Positions 1 through 7,293 of a DNA stretch of 9,158 bases are shown here, piece by piece. Source of the stretch: Ruminococcus sp. UBA4321 (GTDB taxonomy: Bacteria; Bacillota; Clostridia; Oscillospirales; Ruminococcaceae); the NCBI GenBank assembly GCA_002393815.1, contig DGUB01000113.1, positions 1 through 9,158 of the forward strand, read 5' to 3'. Positions within the stretch are counted from its first letter, which is position 1. Each line of letters begins with the position of its first letter. Below the pieces are notes generated by a model that was not told the DNA's origin, did not search any database, and saw only the letters and a list, made by a program, of their open reading frames with translations. The position numbers and the translations under genes are program-made.

Positions 1-948
1 CAGTATCCGAAAACTGAAAAAGGTGCAACTTATGATACTAAGGATGAATGGCAAGCTCCGGCAGATGTTTCTCCGTGGTATGGCGCATGGTGGGGCGGCA
101 ATCTCCGTGGTGTAAAAGATTATCCGATTGATTTCGGTGATGCTAAGAAAAACAGTCAGATTGTCTATTCTCCTCATGACTATGGTCCTTCTGTTTATGA
201 ACAGACATGGTTTAACAAAGATTTCACAACGCAGACTCTGCTTGACGACTACTGGTATGATACATGGGCTTATATCAATGATAAAGACATTGCGCCCCTG
301 CTTATCGGCGAATGGGGCGGTCATATGGATGGAGGCAAAAACCAGAAATGGATGGAATTGCTCCGTGATTACATGATTGATAATCATATTAATCACACAT
401 TCTGGTGTCTGAATCCGAACTCCGGCGATACCGGCGGTCTGCTCGGCTATGACTTCTCCACATGGGACGAAGATAAATACGGTCTGTTTGAACCCTCTCT
501 CTGGCAGACAACTGACGGCACCTATATCGGACTTGACCACGCGCACAAACTCGGCGATTCCGGTCTGACCGTGACAGAATTCTATGCTTCCGGTGCTTCC
601 AGCAATCTGGATGCCGGCGGCAAGTCTGACCCTGTTCAGATTGAAACCAAACCCGCAGATGAAACACAGGAAACAACCGAAAAGCCTACAGAAGTCAGTA
701 CAGAAACGACCTCTGAAACGACTCCTTCTGATGCCTCTTCTGATACTTTTACTCTGGGCGATGTGGACGAAAGCGGCAAAATAGATATTCTGGATGTCAT
801 TACACTCAACAGAAATCTGCTCGGCAAGGAAAAACTCACGGACAGTCAGCAGAAAGCGGCGGATGTTGACCATAATGGCAAGCCGGAAGCTGCGGATTCT
901 CTTCTGATTATGAAATTTATCGTCGGTCTTGTGAAAAGTTTTGAATAA
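1..948 (+). CDS. GH5 endoglucanase with C-terminal dockerin (3' part only)
   Basis: This is the last 315 residues of a secreted glycoside hydrolase, open from base 1 in frame 1; the start is outside the window. The visible part of the barrel has WWGGNL (residues about 31-36), the substrate-binding HDY (His59-Tyr61), the GEWGG strand with the expected nucleophile Glu104, and [12 protein letters not shown] (Trp135 onward). This set matches GH5 enzymes of the Acidothermus E1 kind (probably subfamily 1), which cut internal beta-1,4 bonds of cellulose. The acid/base Glu would lie upstream. A Thr/Ser/Glu/Pro-rich linker (about 215-250) leads to a dockerin with two calcium loops starting at Asp254 ([12 protein letters not shown]) and Asp288 ([12 protein letters not shown]). 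The second loop has Glu at position 9, where Asp is usual. The dockerin implies attachment to a cohesin of a cellulosome scaffoldin. The gene ends in tandem TAA stops, 3 bases before a hairpin terminator. The GH5 and dockerin calls are firm; the subfamily and exact substrate are inferred. Confidence 0.93.
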   Translation, partial: QYPKTEKGATYDTKDEWQAPADVSPWYGAWWGGNLRGVKDYPIDFGDAKKNSQIVYSPHDYGPSVYEQTWFNKDFTTQTLLDDYWYDTWAYINDKDIAPLLIGEWGGHMDGGKNQKWMELLRDYMIDNHINHTFWCLNPNSGDTGGLLGYDFSTWDEDKYGLFEPSLWQTTDGTYIGLDHAHKLGDSGLTVTEFYASGASSNLDAGGKSDPVQIETKPADETQETTEKPTEVSTETTSETTPSDASSDTFTLGDVDESGKIDILDVITLNRNLLGKEKLTDSQQKAADVDHNGKPEAADSLLIMKFIVGLVKSFE

Positions 949-950
949 TA

Positions 951-984
951 AAAAAGCGGCTGTTTCTGCAAGCAGCCGCTTTTT
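951..984. terminator. Bidirectional intrinsic terminator between convergent genes
   Basis: A 12-bp perfect stem (951-962 with 973-984) begins with AAAAA and ends with TTTTT. It can extend by three more pairs (963-965 with 970-972, one of them G-T) to a CTGC tetraloop. The symmetrical A and T runs let it act on both strands, ending the endoglucanase transcript (+) and the gltBD transcript (-), whose coding regions stop on either side. Confidence 0.92.
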
Positions 985-999
985 GTTATGAAGAAAGAT

Positions 1000-2460
1000 T
1001 CAGGGAAGGTTTGTATAGCCCATCAGATAATAATCCGCATCTCTGGCGGCTTCTCTGCCGTCGGCAATGGCGCGGACTACCAGAGACTGCCCCTTGTGCA
1101 TATCTCCGGCGGTGAAGATGTTCGGCACAGCTGTCTGATGCGTTCCGGGCAAAGTTTCCGTCTGATTCCGGGCGTTCAGCGTGATGCCAAATGCTTCTGC
1201 GACAGATTCTTCTGAGCCTAAGAATCCGGCGGCAATCAAGACCAAATCCGCTTCCATAGTGCTGGTTTCACCTTCGATAAGTTCACGCTTTCCGGTTTCC
1301 GGATTGGTTTCAAAGTGAACTTTCACTAATTCGACAGATTTCAGATTCTGATTTTCATCTGCCTGAAAACTCTTGATAGTAGTTTCATAGATTCTGGGGT
1401 CAGAACCGAATACGGCAATTGCTTCCTGCTGACCATAGTCAGTTTTGCAGATACGCGGATATTCCGGATAGGGATTGTTTTCGGCTCTGGAATCTGGGAG
1501 TTTCGGCATCATTTCGAGCTGTGTGACCGAAACTGCTCCCTGCCGGACGGCAGTTGCGACACAGTCATTTCCGGTATCGCCGCCGCCGACAATGATAACT
1601 CTCTTATTTTTTGCTGAAATGGGGGCATCTGCCGGATTTTCACCGTTCAGGAGCGTTTTTGTCGCCGCAGTAAGATATTCCACTGCAAAGTGAATGCCGT
1701 TTGCTTCCCGTCCGGGAACCTGCAAATCCCTGGGCTTTGATGCACCGCAGGCGAGAATGACAGCATCAAATTCGTTCAGGATTTCTTCTGCTTTCTTATC
1801 TGTTCCGATGTTGATTCCAGTCTGAAATACAATGCCTTCTTCCTGCATGAGCTTCACGCGCCTGTCGATAACAGATTTATCAAGCTTCATATTCGGAATG
1901 CCGTACATCAGCAGACCGCCGATTCTGTCAGAACGTTCAAAGACCGTCACAAGATGCCCTCTTTTGTTAAGCTGGTCAGCAGCGGCAAGTCCGGCAGGTC
2001 CCGAACCGATGACAGCAACTTTCTTTCCGCTCCGGACAGTCGGAATCTGTGCTTTCATCAGACCGGACGCGAATGCATGTTCAATCAGAAAATTTTCGTT
2101 GTCGCGGTTTGTCACGGGCGTATCGTGTAGATTGCAAATACATGCCGATTCGCACAGTGCCGGACATACTCTGGAAGTGAATTCCGGAAAATTATTCGTC
2201 ATCAATAATCTTCTGACTGCCGTGTCCGGTTCGCCGTGATATAACAAGTCATTCCATTCCGGAATTAAATTATGCAGGGGACATCCGTAATCCGACTGAC
2301 AGAACGGCACGCCGCAGTCCATACATCTGGCTGCCTGCTCCTGCCGGACGGATTCCGGCAGAGGTGTATGCAGTTCTTCATAATTTTTGATTCTGTCCAG
2401 AACCGGAACATCCGTATTCTGACAGCGTGTATATTCTAAAAATCCAGTAGGTTTTCCCAT
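1000..2460 (-). CDS. gltD: Glutamate synthase (NADPH) small/beta subunit
   Basis: A 486-residue flavoprotein of normal length for GltD. It takes electrons from NADPH onto FAD and passes them through iron-sulfur clusters to the FMN of GltB, for the reaction glutamine + 2-oxoglutarate + NADPH giving two glutamates in the cytoplasm. The N-terminal domain carries the conserved cysteines for two 4Fe-4S clusters (Cys46, 49, 54, 60 and Cys99, 103, 107). The FAD dinucleotide fold shows GSGPAG at 152-157, the NADPH fold shows GGGDTG at 292-297, and the C-terminal FAD motif AGDMHKGQS lies at about 451-459. The ATG at 2460 follows AGAAGGAG by 10 bases. It lies 26 bases after gltB, so the two are surely cotranscribed and probably under the gltB leader. 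GltD-like subunits also occur in other oxidoreductases, but the adjacent gltB settles the role. Confidence 0.97.
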   Translation of the reverse strand: MGKPTGFLEYTRCQNTDVPVLDRIKNYEELHTPLPESVRQEQAARCMDCGVPFCQSDYGCPLHNLIPEWNDLLYHGEPDTAVRRLLMTNNFPEFTSRVCPALCESACICNLHDTPVTNRDNENFLIEHAFASGLMKAQIPTVRSGKKVAVIGSGPAGLAAADQLNKRGHLVTVFERSDRIGGLLMYGIPNMKLDKSVIDRRVKLMQEEGIVFQTGINIGTDKKAEEILNEFDAVILACGASKPRDLQVPGREANGIHFAVEYLTAATKTLLNGENPADAPISAKNKRVIIVGGGDTGNDCVATAVRQGAVSVTQLEMMPKLPDSRAENNPYPEYPRICKTDYGQQEAIAVFGSDPRIYETTIKSFQADENQNLKSVELVKVHFETNPETGKRELIEGETSTMEADLVLIAAGFLGSEESVAEAFGITLNARNQTETLPGTHQTAVPNIFTAGDMHKGQSLVVRAIADGREAARDADYYLMGYTNLP

Positions 2461-2470
2461 TACTGAAACA

Positions 2471-2478
2471 CTCCTTCT
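2471..2478 (-). promoter_or_regulatory. Ribosome binding site of gltD
   Basis: On the minus strand AGAAGGAG lies 10 bases before the gltD ATG, inside the 26-base gltB-gltD gap. It supports the chosen start and independent translation initiation of gltD within the operon. Confidence 0.85.
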
Positions 2479-2486
2479 CTTATTTC

Positions 2487-5400
2487 TTATCTGACTGTCA
2501 GATAGAACGCTTCAATTTCGGCTTCTTCGGTTTTCATGCCCTTTTCTTCCATGCTCAGGATAGCCTGTCGCATTTTCGCATAGTCATGCGGCATGATTCT
2601 CTTGAACTTCGGCAGATAGTCTGCGAAATTTTCCAGGATTCTCTTAGCTTTTTCCGAACCGGTTGCCTTTGCATGTTCTTCGATAAGATTCTTTAATTCC
2701 AGAACGTCATATTTTTCTGTAACTTCTTCGAGGGAGACAAGTTCTTTGTTCAGTCTCATGTATAAATCTCTGTCTTCATCGAGTACGTAGGCGATACCGC
2801 CGCTCATGCCTGCCGCGAAATTCTTTCCGGTTCTGCCGAGGACGACAACACGTCCGCCGGTCATATATTCACAGCCGTGGTCGCCGACACCTTCGACAAC
2901 CGCAAACGCGCCGGAATTCCGGACGGCGAAACGTTCGCCTGCTATGCCGTTGATAAAGACTTTACCGCTTGTCGCGCCGTACAGTGCCACATTACCGATG
3001 ATGATATTTTCTTCTGCCTTGAACGCGGCATTCTCCGGCGGATAGACAATCAGCTGACCGCCGGAAAGTCCCTTTCCGAAATAGTCGTTGCTGTCACCGC
3101 ATAACTCTAAAGTCAGACCCTTCGGGATAAATGCGCCGAAACTCTGTCCGCCGCTTCCGGTGCATTTGATTCTGTAAGTATCTTCTTCCAGAGAAGTGCC
3201 GAATTTTCTGGTAATTGCAGAGCCGAACATCGTGCCGAATGTTCTGTCTGTATTCGTGACATGCACTTTGATTTCTTTCTTATGACCCGTGAGAGGGAGT
3301 TTTTTCAGAAGAATTTTCTCATCCAGTGTATTTTCAAGATGGAAATCATAGGCATCTTCCGGCTTGAAATGAGAATTTTCTTTCTTATGCATCAGTGCGG
3401 ACAAATCCATCAGGTGAGCGCGGCTCTGTTCAGGTTCGTCCTTAATCTGCAATAAATCGGTTCTGCCGATAAGCTCATCTACTGTGCGGATTCCGAGTTT
3501 TGCCATATATTCGCGGAGTTCTTCTGCGACAAATGTCAGGAAGTTGACAACATATTCCGGCTTGCCTGTGAAGCGTTTCCGGAGTTCCGGATTCTGGGTG
3601 GCGATTCCGACCGGACAGGTGTCCAGATTGCAGACGCGCATCATCATACAGCCCATAGTTACCAGCGGAGCCGTCGCGAAACCGTATTCTTCCGCGCCGA
3701 GCAGAGCGGCAACAAGTACATCACGTCCGGTCATGAGTTTGCCGTCTGTTTCGACAACCACTCTCGAACGGAGATTGTTTAACAATAACGTCTGATGCGT
3801 TTCGGCAACGCCGAGTTCCCACGGCAGTCCGGCATGATGAATTGATGTTGCCGGGGCTGCGCCTGTACCGCCGTCATATCCGGAAATCAGAACTACTCCT
3901 GCTCCGGCTTTTGCCACGCCTGCGGCAACTGTGCCGACTCCGGCTTCCGAAACCAGCTTGACAGAAATTCTGGCATTGACATTCGACATTTTCAGGTCGT
4001 AGATTAACTGCGCCAAATCTTCGATAGAATAAATATCATGATGCGGCGGCGGAGAAATCAAGCCGACTCCCGGCGTGGAATGCCTTGTTTTTGCAATCCA
4101 CGGGTAGACTTTTCCGGCAGGAAGATGACCGCCTTCGCCGGGCTTTGCACCCTGAGCGCATTTGATTTGCAGTTCTTTTGCGCTGACAAGATATTCCGAA
4201 GTTACCCCGAACCGTCCGGAGGCTACCTGCTTAATAGCGGAACTGCAATCATGGTCAGTTCCGGCAGTCGCGATTCTTTCCGGACTTTCACCGCCTTCGC
4301 CGCTGTTCGATTTGCCGCCGATACGGTTCATCGCGATGGCAAGCGTTTCATGCGCTTCCTGCGAAATCGAACCGTAAGACATAGCACCTGTCTTGAAGCG
4401 TTTCAGAATGCTTTCTGCCGGTTCCACTTCTTCCAGCGGAATGCCGCCGTCTTCCGGATAGACGAAATCAAGCATATCACGCAGTTGCATGTTTCTGCCT
4501 TCCTGATGTACGGATTCGGCGTATTTTTTATAAGTTTCATAATCTCCGGTTCTGCTGGCTTTCTGGAGCAGATGAATCGTTTCCGGACGATAGAGATGTT
4601 CTTCATGAGCAGCTCTCATCTTGTGCGTGCCAATACTGGAAACTTCGGTTTCCGTACCGAGTTCGAGCGGGTCGAATGCAGAAGAATGCAAATCATCCAC
4701 ACGCTTTTCAATTTCTTTGAGTGTGATGCCGCCTACACGGCTGACCGTTCCGGTGAAATATTCGTCAATGACTTCCTGACTCACGCCGACGGCTTCAAAT
4801 AATTTAGAACCCTGATAGGACTGAATTGTCGAAATACCCATCTTGGAAGCTATCTTGACGATACCGTGCAGAATACAGGTATCATAATCGGCTTCGGCGG
4901 CATAGTAGTCTTTGTCGAGTGCGCCTGTCTCGGTGAGTTCTCTGATAGTTTCATGAGCCAGATACGGATTGATTGCACTCGCGCCGTATCCGAGCAGCGT
5001 TGCGAAATGATGCACTTCGCGCGGTTCAGCAGTTTCGAGAATCAGAGCCATAGCGGTTCTTTTTCTGGTTGTGACAAGATGCTGCTGAAGCGCGGCAACT
5101 GCTAACAGAGAAGGCATAGCAACATGATATTCATCCACATCGCGGTCAGAAAGAATCAGGAAGTTCGCGCCGTCTCTGTAAGCTTTATCCGCACGGAGGA
5201 ATAAATGCCGGATTGCATTTTTCAGAGAAGTGTTCTTGTAATAAGTAATCGGGATGATTTCCACTTTCATGCCGGGAACGTTCATATATTTGATTTTCAG
5301 CATGTCCGTATCTGTCAGAATCGGATTGTCTACCCGGAGAACATGACAGTTTGCGGCTTTTTCTTCGAGCAGGTTGCCGTCAGAACCGATATACATACTG

Positions 5401-7022
5401 GTATCAGTTACGATTTCTTCACGGATAGCATCAAACGGCGGATTTGTCACCTGTGCAAATAACTGACGGAAATAATCAAATAACGGCGGATTCTGTTCCG
5501 ACAGAGAGGGCAGGGGATTGTCTGCACCCATAGAAGCAATCGGCTCAGAACCGTTTTCCGCCATGGGAAGAATCGAATTCCGGATTTCTTCGTAAGTATA
5601 GCCGAATGCTTTCTGCATCTGGCAGAGTTTTTCGTGATTGTAATAATCAATATGATGATTCGGAATGTGAAGCTGACGGAGTTTGACAAGATTCGTATCG
5701 AGCCATTCGCCGTAAGGCTGCTGACAGGCATAGAAATTTTTCAGTTCGTCGTCGTCGATGAGTCTGCCCTGTACCGTATCGACAAGAAGCATTTTTCCGG
5801 GTTTCAGACGGTCTTTATGCAGAATATGTTCTGCCGGAAGGTCAAGCGCACCGACTTCGGAAGACAGAATCAGGAAACCGTCATCTGTGATATAATACCG
5901 GGAAGGTCTTAAACCGTTGCGGTCGAGAACTGCACCCATCACATCACCGTCGGAAAACAGGATAGATGCGGGACCGTCCCACGGTTCCATCATAGTCGCA
6001 TAATACTGATAGAAATCTTTCTTGTCGCGGTTCATAGCGCGGTTATGCTTCCATGGTTCCGGAATCAGAAGCATGACGGCTTTCGGCAGCGGAATGCCGG
6101 ACATCACCAGAAATTCCAGCGTATTGTCAAGCCGTGCAGAGTCTGAACCGTTGACATCAATAATCGGCAGAAGCTTGTGCATGTTTTCTTTCAGGATAGC
6201 ACAGTCGATAGATTCTTCACGGGCGAGCATTTTATCAGCATTGCCTGTGATGGTATTGATTTCGCCGTTGTGGACGATAAATCTGTTCGGATGCGCTTTC
6301 TGCCAGCTCGGAGTTGTATTCGTGCTGAACCGGGAATGGACAGTTGCAATCGCGGATTCATAAGCCGGATTCTGCAAATCCGGGAAAAACTGCCGGAGTT
6401 CGTTCACCAGAAACATGCCTTTATAAACTATCGTCCGGCTGGAAAGCGATACGACATAAGTATTTTCGTTGCTCTGCTCGAAGACGCGCCGGGCGATATA
6501 CAGCATTCTGTCGAATTCCAGACCTCTGGGACAGGCTTCGGGACGTTTCACAAATGCCTGCCAGATGGACGGCATACTGCTGTGCGCCATTTCGCCGAGA
6601 ATTTCCGGAACGGTCGGCACTTCACGCCAGCCGAGGACTTCCATGCCCTCTTTCTGGGTGATAATCTCGAATAATTTCTTTGCCTGACGGCGTTTCAGTT
6701 CGTCCTGCGGAAAGAAAAACATGCCGACACCATAGTCACGCGCCTCGCCGAGGGTGATGTTTAATTTTTCGGCTTCGGCAGTAAAGAACGAATGCGAAAT
6801 CTGCAATAAGATTCCCACGCCGTCACCGGTTTTGCCTTCGGCATCCTTTCCGGCGCGGTGTTCGAGGGTTTCCACGATATGAAGGGCATCTTCCACGACA
6901 CGCCTTGACGGAATCCCCTTGATATTGACAACGGCACCAATGCCGCAGGCATCATGTTCAAATCTGGGGTCATAAAGCCCCTGCTTCGGGTAGGGGTCTG
7001 CTGTTCTGAAATTGTTCATCAT
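2487..7022 (-). CDS. gltB: Glutamate synthase (NADPH) large/alpha subunit
   Basis: A full-length 1511-residue GltB. The N-terminal type-2 glutamine amidotransferase domain (about 26-435) frees ammonia from glutamine. Its nucleophile should be Cys26 in DACGIG, exposed by removing a 25-residue propeptide as in other GltB proteins. A linking central domain follows to about residue 790. The FMN/2-oxoglutarate synthase domain (about 790-1190) includes MSYGSIS from residue 881 and GGTGAAP. It is followed by the 3Fe-4S motif C-x5-C-x4-C (Cys1125, Cys1131, Cys1136). The C-terminal glycine-rich beta-helix domain (about 1285-1440) contains GSGGQSFGAF and repeated GG motifs. Ammonia made at the first site is channelled to the second, where 2-oxoglutarate becomes glutamate using electrons from GltD. 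The frame starts with two ATGs (7022 and 7019); either could be used, changing the propeptide by one residue. It is the first gene of the gltBD operon, preceded by its own promoter and a leader terminator. No frameshift or missing key residue is seen. Confidence 0.98.
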   Translation of the reverse strand: MMNNFRTADPYPKQGLYDPRFEHDACGIGAVVNIKGIPSRRVVEDALHIVETLEHRAGKDAEGKTGDGVGILLQISHSFFTAEAEKLNITLGEARDYGVGMFFFPQDELKRRQAKKLFEIITQKEGMEVLGWREVPTVPEILGEMAHSSMPSIWQAFVKRPEACPRGLEFDRMLYIARRVFEQSNENTYVVSLSSRTIVYKGMFLVNELRQFFPDLQNPAYESAIATVHSRFSTNTTPSWQKAHPNRFIVHNGEINTITGNADKMLAREESIDCAILKENMHKLLPIIDVNGSDSARLDNTLEFLVMSGIPLPKAVMLLIPEPWKHNRAMNRDKKDFYQYYATMMEPWDGPASILFSDGDVMGAVLDRNGLRPSRYYITDDGFLILSSEVGALDLPAEHILHKDRLKPGKMLLVDTVQGRLIDDDELKNFYACQQPYGEWLDTNLVKLRQLHIPNHHIDYYNHEKLCQMQKAFGYTYEEIRNSILPMAENGSEPIASMGADNPLPSLSEQNPPLFDYFRQLFAQVTNPPFDAIREEIVTDTSMYIGSDGNLLEEKAANCHVLRVDNPILTDTDMLKIKYMNVPGMKVEIIPITYYKNTSLKNAIRHLFLRADKAYRDGANFLILSDRDVDEYHVAMPSLLAVAALQQHLVTTRKRTAMALILETAEPREVHHFATLLGYGASAINPYLAHETIRELTETGALDKDYYAAEADYDTCILHGIVKIASKMGISTIQSYQGSKLFEAVGVSQEVIDEYFTGTVSRVGGITLKEIEKRVDDLHSSAFDPLELGTETEVSSIGTHKMRAAHEEHLYRPETIHLLQKASRTGDYETYKKYAESVHQEGRNMQLRDMLDFVYPEDGGIPLEEVEPAESILKRFKTGAMSYGSISQEAHETLAIAMNRIGGKSNSGEGGESPERIATAGTDHDCSSAIKQVASGRFGVTSEYLVSAKELQIKCAQGAKPGEGGHLPAGKVYPWIAKTRHSTPGVGLISPPPHHDIYSIEDLAQLIYDLKMSNVNARISVKLVSEAGVGTVAAGVAKAGAGVVLISGYDGGTGAAPATSIHHAGLPWELGVAETHQTLLLNNLRSRVVVETDGKLMTGRDVLVAALLGAEEYGFATAPLVTMGCMMMRVCNLDTCPVGIATQNPELRKRFTGKPEYVVNFLTFVAEELREYMAKLGIRTVDELIGRTDLLQIKDEPEQSRAHLMDLSALMHKKENSHFKPEDAYDFHLENTLDEKILLKKLPLTGHKKEIKVHVTNTDRTFGTMFGSAITRKFGTSLEEDTYRIKCTGSGGQSFGAFIPKGLTLELCGDSNDYFGKGLSGGQLIVYPPENAAFKAEENIIIGNVALYGATSGKVFINGIAGERFAVRNSGAFAVVEGVGDHGCEYMTGGRVVVLGRTGKNFAAGMSGGIAYVLDEDRDLYMRLNKELVSLEEVTEKYDVLELKNLIEEHAKATGSEKAKRILENFADYLPKFKRIMPHDYAKMRQAILSMEEKGMKTEEAEIEAFYLTVR

Positions 7023-7028
7023 AATAGT

Positions 7029-7039
7029 TCCTCACTCCT
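7029..7039 (-). promoter_or_regulatory. Ribosome binding site region of gltB
   Basis: The minus strand reads AGGAGTGAGGA here, holding two overlapping Shine-Dalgarno candidates. AGGAG (7039-7035) is 12 bases from the first ATG; GAGGA (7033-7029) is 6 bases from the first and 9 from the second ATG. The second element fits either ATG, so the exact start codon stays undecided. Confidence 0.75.
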
Positions 7040-7040
7040 G

Positions 7041-7054
7041 CTGATTGAAATCAG
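7041..7054 (-). repeat. Small inverted repeat next to the gltB Shine-Dalgarno
   Basis: CTGATT and AATCAG form a short inverted repeat (realistic fold: 5 bp with a TTCA loop on the minus strand). It lies between the leader terminator's U-run and the gltB ribosome binding site. It is weak on its own. It could shape access to the ribosome binding site or simply be chance. Confidence 0.4.
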
Positions 7055-7059
7055 AAAAC

Positions 7060-7113
7060 AAAAAACGACGCTGAAACAATCCCATGTTTCATGGGATTAC
7101 TACAAGCGTCGTT
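7060..7113 (-). terminator. Leader terminator (attenuator) upstream of gltB
   Basis: On the minus strand a 9-bp stem, AACGACGCT (7113-7105) with AGCGTCGTT (7072-7064), encloses a second perfect 9-bp stem (7098-7090 with 7086-7078, loop AAA). The outer stem runs straight into six Ts (7065-7060), then G and four more Ts. This is a good intrinsic terminator. It sits downstream of the gltB promoter and about 40 bases before the gltB start, so it should abort transcription of gltBD unless prevented. It would also stop read-through from the upstream peptidase gene. Confidence 0.85.
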
Positions 7114-7121
7114 GCTTTTGT
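7072..7121 (-). promoter_or_regulatory. Putative ANTAR-type two-hairpin antiterminator RNA
   Basis: The leader RNA can form two successive hexaloop hairpins. P1 is AAGC-AACGAC-GCUU (7117-7104), extendable by two pairs across a 2-base bulge; its loop has A at position 1 and G at position 4. P2 is UGAAACA-UGGGAU-UGUUUCA (7091-7072), a perfect 7-bp stem whose loop has G at position 4 but U at position 1. P1 uses the whole 5' arm of the leader terminator, and P2 breaks its inner stem, so the two-hairpin form excludes termination. Paired hexaloop hairpins with A1 and G4 are the known targets of ANTAR-domain RNA-binding regulators such as EutV and NasR. What departs from that model is the P2 loop base 1 and the fact that P1, rather than P2, overlaps the terminator. 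The regulator would be encoded elsewhere. Confidence 0.55.
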
Positions 7122-7138
7122 TATTTATCTATGCGTTT

Positions 7139-7167
7139 ATTTTACACCGTATCCGGAAATTTGTCAA
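7139..7167 (-). promoter_or_regulatory. Sigma-A-type promoter of gltBD
   Basis: On the minus strand a perfect -35 TTGACA (7167-7162), a 17-base spacer and -10 TAAAAT (7144-7139) are present. The stretch upstream (7168-7200) is very A/T-rich and may help polymerase binding. Transcription should begin near 7132, giving a leader of about 110 bases that contains the attenuator. This near-consensus strength fits a gene controlled after initiation. Confidence 0.85.
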
Positions 7168-7260
7168 TAAAAATGCGAAAATAATTTATAAAATAAAGTT
7201 TCAACAGGCAACAGCTTCAAAAATTAAGATTCTGATTAAGAAAATAAAGCGTTCTGGGGA

Positions 7261-7293
7261 CAGAGATTCTTTCCGGAAAGTTATGATTCTCTG
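7261..7293 (-). repeat. Nested inverted repeats at the peptidase stop codon
   Basis: A 12-base perfect palindrome CTTTCCGGAAAG (7269-7280) abuts the TAA of the peptidase gene. It lies inside a wider inverted repeat CAGAGA/TCTCTG (7261-7266 and 7288-7293). The transcript could fold here, but no U-run follows, so this is not a convincing terminator. No other terminator for the peptidase gene is visible between 7168 and 7280; that stretch holds only A/T-rich sequence. Confidence 0.4.

Noticed and set aside
128..376. A plus-strand open frame of 82 codons in another frame of the endoglucanase
   Set aside because: The frame starting at base 1 encodes continuous GH5 sequence with active-site motifs; this is an out-of-frame shadow.
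1832..2239. A plus-strand open frame of 135 codons opposite gltD
   Set aside because: Antisense to the conserved iron-sulfur and FAD regions of gltD, with no independent sign of coding.
4038..4802. A long plus-strand open frame (254 codons) opposite gltB
   Set aside because: It lies entirely within the conserved gltB coding sequence, its product is rich in Phe, Arg and Cys with no recognisable domain, and no Shine-Dalgarno or promoter was noted; it is a shadow of the minus-strand gene's codon pattern.
6177..6674. A plus-strand open frame of 165 codons opposite the gltB amidotransferase domain
   Set aside because: Same reasons: full overlap with a highly conserved gene, no domain, and overlap with other antisense frames in the same stretch.
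7060..7132. T-box or known metabolite riboswitch upstream of gltB
   Set aside because: The leader is only about 110 bases and lacks a T-box sequence or any riboswitch core that I recognise; the two-hexaloop reading explains it better.
7261..7293. Hairpin after the peptidase stop as an intrinsic terminator
   Set aside because: The palindrome has no natural loop and the strand continues TCCCC with no U-run, so it does not meet the terminator pattern; kept only as an inverted repeat.
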